In this document: one piece after another, positions 21,612 through 25,042 of the stretch | Numbering within the stretch: the first letter of the stretch is position 1 | How the letters are laid out: the number at the start of each line of letters is the position of its first letter | Virus record (IMG/VR): IMGVR_UViG_3300014913_000073 | Coordinates: 1-25,042 of that record | Origin: a virus | DNA length: 25,042 nt | Direction: 5' to 3' (one strand) | Notes under the pieces: model-generated | What the model was told of the DNA's origin: nothing | Seen by the model: the letters and a program-made list of their open reading frames with translations, nothing else | Database searches by the model: none | Program-made: the position numbers and the translations under genes

Positions 21612-22061
21612 GTGATTGTTGTTGACAAGGAATTAACTCCGTTATTGTATTCAATTAAAAATAAAGTGGTGAAGATAGCACGACAATTTTATTATCCGCC
21701 TGAAGACGCCTTACAAGAATTGGCCATTATTGAATGGTTTAAAAAGCCAGAAACAAAATCCTATCTTATTTCTTCTTTATACAATTTGATTTTTAAGCAG
21801 AAAAATTGGGTTCAGTTAGATGAGAATAATCTGTTGATTGTAGATATGCAACAATTGTTTGCCAAATTGTATGTGCAGGAATTGATGGAGATTTTATGCT
21901 ATTTGGATAAGGAGTGCTTCAGGATAGTAAAAGTTTTTGTAGAAGAGCATTGTTCGAATTGGATGGAAGTTTACCGGTTGGTTGGGCGGAATAGAAGTAT
22001 TGCAGGATTTTACAGGAAAGTAGAAATGGTGAAGAGGGTTGCGTTGTCTTTAAGGGGTTGA
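21612..22061 (+). CDS. Sigma-factor-like protein (possible late sigma)
   Basis: This 149-residue helical protein opens with LLYSIKNKVVKIARQFYYPP and then EDALQELAIIEWF, which follows the pattern of sigma region 2.1-2.2 ('---A-------EDL-QE--L--W'). Its C terminus (CFRIVKVFVEEHCSNWMEVYRLVGRNRSIAG) could form a region-4-like helix-turn-helix. A small sigma such as T4 gp55 is expected beside the 46/47 genes, so position supports the idea. The match is to short patterns, so this is a moderate call; a structural adaptor is possible. The GTG start has GGAG five bases ahead. It has its own extended -10. Confidence 0.55.
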   Translation: MIVVDKELTPLLYSIKNKVVKIARQFYYPPEDALQELAIIEWFKKPETKSYLISSLYNLIFKQKNWVQLDENNLLIVDMQQLFAKLYVQELMEILCYLDKECFRIVKVFVEEHCSNWMEVYRLVGRNRSIAGFYRKVEMVKRVALSLRG

Positions 22062-22063
22062 AG

Positions 22064-22384
22064 ATGAATGATTTTGAATTTAATTTGCCTTTACAGGCTT
22101 ATAGATTGCGAGATGGTATTTCTGTTATAAATTATATGCCGAGGAAGGCGAATTGCGAAGAAATAGATTTGGAAGAGTTTAATGAAGATGGTCTTAAAGA
22201 AAAGGATGTTTTTTATAAGGCGGCTTTTTATTTGTTGAATTTAGCTTTGTTGTTTATTGAGTTTGCCGACGGCGAGAGGGAAGCTGTTTATTATCATGAT
22301 GAAGATGTAGAGAAACATTTTGGGAAGAAAGATTATAAAAAGATTGTATTTCTTCTTAAAAAGACTTTCTTAAAAAAGAAGTAG
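22064..22384 (+). CDS. Hypothetical protein (106 aa)
   Basis: Not recognised. ATG 22064 starts two bases after the sigma-like stop and has AAGGGG in front. The protein is acidic and has a hydrophobic helix (VFYKAAFYLLNLALLFIEF, about residues 49-67), long enough to be membrane-associated but within a chain that otherwise looks soluble. It ends in a Lys-rich tail. YHDEDVEKHFGKKDY could bind metal. Position between the sigma-like and SbcCD genes gives no further clue. Confidence 0.6.
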   Translation: MNDFEFNLPLQAYRLRDGISVINYMPRKANCEEIDLEEFNEDGLKEKDVFYKAAFYLLNLALLFIEFADGEREAVYYHDEDVEKHFGKKDYKKIVFLLKKTFLKKK

Positions 22385-22393
22385 GGGGGATTT

Positions 22394-22882
22394 ATGGAAG
22401 GAACATTAAAGCTTGAAATTATTATCAGGAAGAATGAACAGAAGAAGGAAGCTGTTAATCTGGTGAAGAATATGCTTCGGGATTATATGATTTATGAAAC
22501 TGATGACAAGATTGCTTTTAATTTTGGCAATAATTGGGAAGGGACAAAAGATGGCACTTTTCAGGAGATTTGGAAGATGTTTAATAGGGATATGTATATT
22601 TCTTTGGCTTATTATACGATAGATGATGATGTTTATGTTACGGATTTTGAAGGCAATCCTGTTGAGCATTATGAGGTTGTTATTGATGACAGAAGGATGA
22701 TTAAGTATTTGAAAAGAAAGATGAGGATTATAAAACTTTTTGATAAGGAAAAGGAGATTTTTGAAGCGAAGGCTTATCTTTTAGACCTTAAAAATACAAC
22801 TGGAGTTATAGTTAAGGTTCTTGATGTGTTTAGCGTTGGGGTTGAAAGCGGCTTGAGGTTGTGTGATTTTATCAAAAATTAA
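22394..22882 (+). CDS. Hypothetical protein (162 aa)
   Basis: Not recognised. A G-rich ribosome binding site (GGGGGG) precedes ATG 22394. The chain alternates strands and helices: an N-terminal LKLEIIIRKNEQ strand, a helix (EAVNLVKNMLRDYMI), a DDDVYVTDFEGNP turn, and IDDRRMIKYLKRKMRIIKLF, ending in a strand-rich VIVKVLDVFSVG. This could be a small alpha/beta domain. It is the gene directly upstream of the nuclease-ATPase fusion and is co-oriented, so a role in DNA metabolism is possible but unproven. Confidence 0.6.
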   Translation: MEGTLKLEIIIRKNEQKKEAVNLVKNMLRDYMIYETDDKIAFNFGNNWEGTKDGTFQEIWKMFNRDMYISLAYYTIDDDVYVTDFEGNPVEHYEVVIDDRRMIKYLKRKMRIIKLFDKEKEIFEAKAYLLDLKNTTGVIVKVLDVFSVGVESGLRLCDFIKN

Positions 22883-22894
22883 AGGAGAATTGAG

Positions 22895-25042
22895 ATGAAA
22901 GTTTTGTTATTTAGTGATTTTCATTTTCATACGTGGTCAAAGTGGGGTGTGAACAGCGACGGTAAGTGGAAGAGGTTTGTTGAGCAGGAAGAAGCGTTAG
23001 AGCAGATAGAAAATATTATTCAAACAGAGAGAATTGAAAAAGTTATTTTTGGGGGAGATTGGTTTCATAAATACGGAGAAATACCTGTTGAGTGTGTTAA
23101 TAGGAGTTTAAGGTTTTTTGAGAAGTTGAAAAAATGGGGCGTTAAGTTTTATTTGACTTCGGGCGAACATGATGTGGCAAGAAAGGAAAGTCCGGATTGG
23201 GTGCATATAGCTTTATACGATTTGAAGGGCGGCATAGAAACAGGAATAAAGCTTGTTAATGTTTATGATGATATTGATGTAGAGAAAATAAAAGATTATG
23301 AGTTTGTTGTTTTACATAAAACTCCTTTAATGAAACCTTGGGCGGAATGGATTAAGGATTGCGTAGATTGGGGGAAACTGGCAAAGCAGAATAAGTGGGT
23401 ATTTTTTGGGCATATCCATTTCCCGGCGAGGTTAGCGAGAAATTGTGTGGTAATGGGTTCGGTTATGGACCTTAATTTTGATGGTAATACGGCTGAGAAA
23501 GGAGTTTATGTTGTAGAAAAGTATGATATTAAGTTTGTTCCTATTAAAGCGCCTAAATTTAGGATTGTTAAGAAGGCTTCGGAGATAAAAGATGATTACA
23601 ATTATTACAAAATTGTTGAAGCGGTAGATAGCAGCGAAGTTTTAAGTTCTAAAGTTGTCGCTGCGAGGAAGCAGGGAGAAGTTTATGAGGAGAAGCTTAA
23701 AGGCGGGAGTTTAGAAGATATTGCAAAAGAGTGGCTTGATATAAGTGGCATTGATGATAAAGAAAAGTATTTTCGGGCAATAAAAGATGAGTTAGTTGAA
23801 GGTAGAAGAGTGAAAGTTTATTCTGGCAGGCTGACGAAAGTGGAGATAAGAGATTTTATGAGTTTTGCCAATGTGCAATTTTCCCTTCAGAAAGGGGTTA
23901 ATTTTATTTATGGCTGGGATGAGCGCGGAGAAAGCAACGGTGTTGGCAAAAGCAGTTTGATGGAAGCTGTTTATTGGTGTTTGTTTGGCAGGACGACTAA
24001 GTGGCTTACAGGGAAAGATGTTGTAAGAGATGGGCAGAAAGAGGCGTGTGTGAGGTTAAAGTTTGACGACGGGATTGAGATAGAAAGGACGACTTCTAAA
24101 GGAGTGAGTGTTTATTCTTTAAATTTGGTTTATAAGGAACTTACGGAAGGCCTGAGAAAGCCTGATAGGGATAAGTATGTTGAGACTTATTTGGGGATAG
24201 ATAATATGTTTTTTTTGGCGAGTTGTTATTTTGCTCAGGAAAATTTGGTTATGCTGACCACGATGGGAGCAGCGCCAAGGACGGCTTTAGTGGCTGATTT
24301 GTTAGGGTTTCAGAGGTTTGATGATTTATATACTTTATGTTTGCAGAAGAAGGGAGAATGGGAAAAGAGGCATGCTGAAGTAAGGGATAATATTATTTCA
24401 CAGGAGACAGTTATAAAGACAAAGAAAGAGGCGCTTGAAGAGTGGGATGGGCTTATTGAGGATTCGGATAGGAAAATTAAGGAGTTAGGGGAACATGCAG
24501 AGAAAGTTAAATTTGAAATAAGCAAACTTAACCAAGAGTTAGGGGAATTGAGGTTGGTGGAAATAGATTTAAGCGGCTTTGAGAAATCGTTAGTTGAGCT
24601 AAGAGAAATGATTGAAGGCGTCTCTGGCAAAGAGGAGCAGCTTTTAAACGAGAAATTGCAGCTTTCCCGGAAAGCGGAGGAGTTGAAATCGCAGATGAGG
24701 GTCCTGGACACGGAGATTGTTTATCGGGATAAAGAGCGAGAAAAACTGAAGAAAGAGATAGAGAGTTTGAAAAATTTGAATTTTGGGGAGAGGTGCGATA
24801 AGTGCGGGGCGGTAATAAGCGAGGACAATGTTAAGGCATTTGTTAAAGAGAAGCAGGAAAGGATTAAGGAAATTGAAGGGCAGATTGGCGAGTTTGTTGA
24901 GAAAAAGAAAGAGGTTGTTAAAGAATTTGATGAAGCAAATAGTGAGTTGAGAAAAAACGGGGAAAGACAGGCAAAACTTAAAGAAAAGAAGAAGTTTTTG
25001 CAGGAAGAGGAAAAAACGACAAAATTGAAGTTAGAAGAAGAA
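22895..25042 (+). CDS. SbcD/Mre11 nuclease fused to SbcC/Rad50 ATPase, 3' end outside the window
   Basis: One unbroken frame of 716 codons reaches the last base. Residues 1-300 are an SbcD/Mre11 (T4 gp47-like) phosphoesterase: DFH (8-10), GGDWFH (53-58), GEHD (90-93; usually GNHD), H141, and GHIH (172-175). Residues 310-716 are the start of SbcC/Rad50 (T4 gp46-like): KVEIRDFMSF, Walker A GESNGVGKSS (345-354), FAQENL as the Q-loop, then coiled coil with a zinc hook C634-x2-C637. Signature motif and Walker B lie beyond the window. The pair processes DNA ends for recombination. AAAGGAGAATTGAG sets ATG 22895. I followed codons across the junction near residue 300 and found no stop or shift. Confidence 0.92.
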   Translation, partial: MKVLLFSDFHFHTWSKWGVNSDGKWKRFVEQEEALEQIENIIQTERIEKVIFGGDWFHKYGEIPVECVNRSLRFFEKLKKWGVKFYLTSGEHDVARKESPDWVHIALYDLKGGIETGIKLVNVYDDIDVEKIKDYEFVVLHKTPLMKPWAEWIKDCVDWGKLAKQNKWVFFGHIHFPARLARNCVVMGSVMDLNFDGNTAEKGVYVVEKYDIKFVPIKAPKFRIVKKASEIKDDYNYYKIVEAVDSSEVLSSKVVAARKQGEVYEEKLKGGSLEDIAKEWLDISGIDDKEKYFRAIKDELVEGRRVKVYSGRLTKVEIRDFMSFANVQFSLQKGVNFIYGWDERGESNGVGKSSLMEAVYWCLFGRTTKWLTGKDVVRDGQKEACVRLKFDDGIEIERTTSKGVSVYSLNLVYKELTEGLRKPDRDKYVETYLGIDNMFFLASCYFAQENLVMLTTMGAAPRTALVADLLGFQRFDDLYTLCLQKKGEWEKRHAEVRDNIISQETVIKTKKEALEEWDGLIEDSDRKIKELGEHAEKVKFEISKLNQELGELRLVEIDLSGFEKSLVELREMIEGVSGKEEQLLNEKLQLSRKAEELKSQMRVLDTEIVYRDKEREKLKKEIESLKNLNFGERCDKCGAVISEDNVKAFVKEKQERIKEIEGQIGEFVEKKKEVVKEFDEANSELRKNGERQAKLKEKKKFLQEEEKTTKLKLEEE

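Noticed and set aside
24310-24711. Minus-strand frame of 133 codons
   Set aside because: It is opposite the Rad50 coiled coil. Ser/Phe-rich antisense of Lys/Glu heptads gives long false frames.

Overview
The window is a gene-dense, one-directional stretch of what is most likely a double-stranded DNA bacteriophage genome. Every supported gene lies on the + strand, most start within a few bases of (or overlapping) the previous stop, and strong AGGAGG-type ribosome binding sites are common. The coding strand is very purine-rich, arginine is written mostly with AGA/AGG, and the proteins are rich in Lys, Glu and Arg. This would fit a thermophilic or deep-branching bacterial host, but that is inference. 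The two clearest promoters are bacterial sigma-70/sigma-A type (TTGACT-N17-TAGATT and TTGACA-N17-TAAAAT).

Region 1 (1-7203) is an accessory block of small genes. After a 5' gene that may begin outside the window come a strong terminator and a promoter with a GA-repeat leader. These lead into a DUF932 phage/plasmid protein and a train of about 17 small genes. Among them are a zinc-ribbon protein, a ligase-like nucleotidyltransferase without an OB domain, a DnaJ-type Cys-rich protein, an MSTRS-family protein, an HExxE protein and a zinc-finger/DUF6166 fusion. Around 1993-2422 a small gene appears split in two by a membrane-protein ORF.

Region 2 (7204-8022) is about 820 bp with no convincing intact gene. 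It holds a remnant matching the C-terminal end of a type I restriction specificity subunit (HsdS) and a near-consensus promoter threaded through three TGTTTACA-type half-sites. Beyond these lie AT-rich tandem repeats, a perfect 16-bp inverted repeat, an adjacent 10-bp hairpin, a 25-bp direct repeat and A/T-tracts. It sits directly before the replication genes and is the best candidate here for a replication origin or control region.

Region 3 (8023-25042) is a replication-recombination operon. It runs from an unknown first gene through a DnaC-like AAA+ loader, DnaB-type helicase, zinc/TOPRIM primase and UvsW-like SF2 helicase to a terminator. It continues with a DnaE-type polymerase carrying an N-terminal uracil-DNA-glycosylase-like domain, coiled-coil and helical accessory proteins, a gp32-like ssDNA-binding protein, a Pol-beta-type nucleotidyltransferase, a RecA/UvsX recombinase and a sigma-like protein. 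It ends with a single ORF joining SbcD/Mre11 nuclease to SbcC/Rad50 ATPase, which runs off the window. The recombination side resembles T4 (gp32, UvsX, UvsW, 46/47, sigma), but the polymerase is a bacterial-type DnaE rather than family B. The main novelties are the two fusions (glycosylase-DnaE and SbcD-SbcC), the structured region before 8023 and the HsdS tail fossil.
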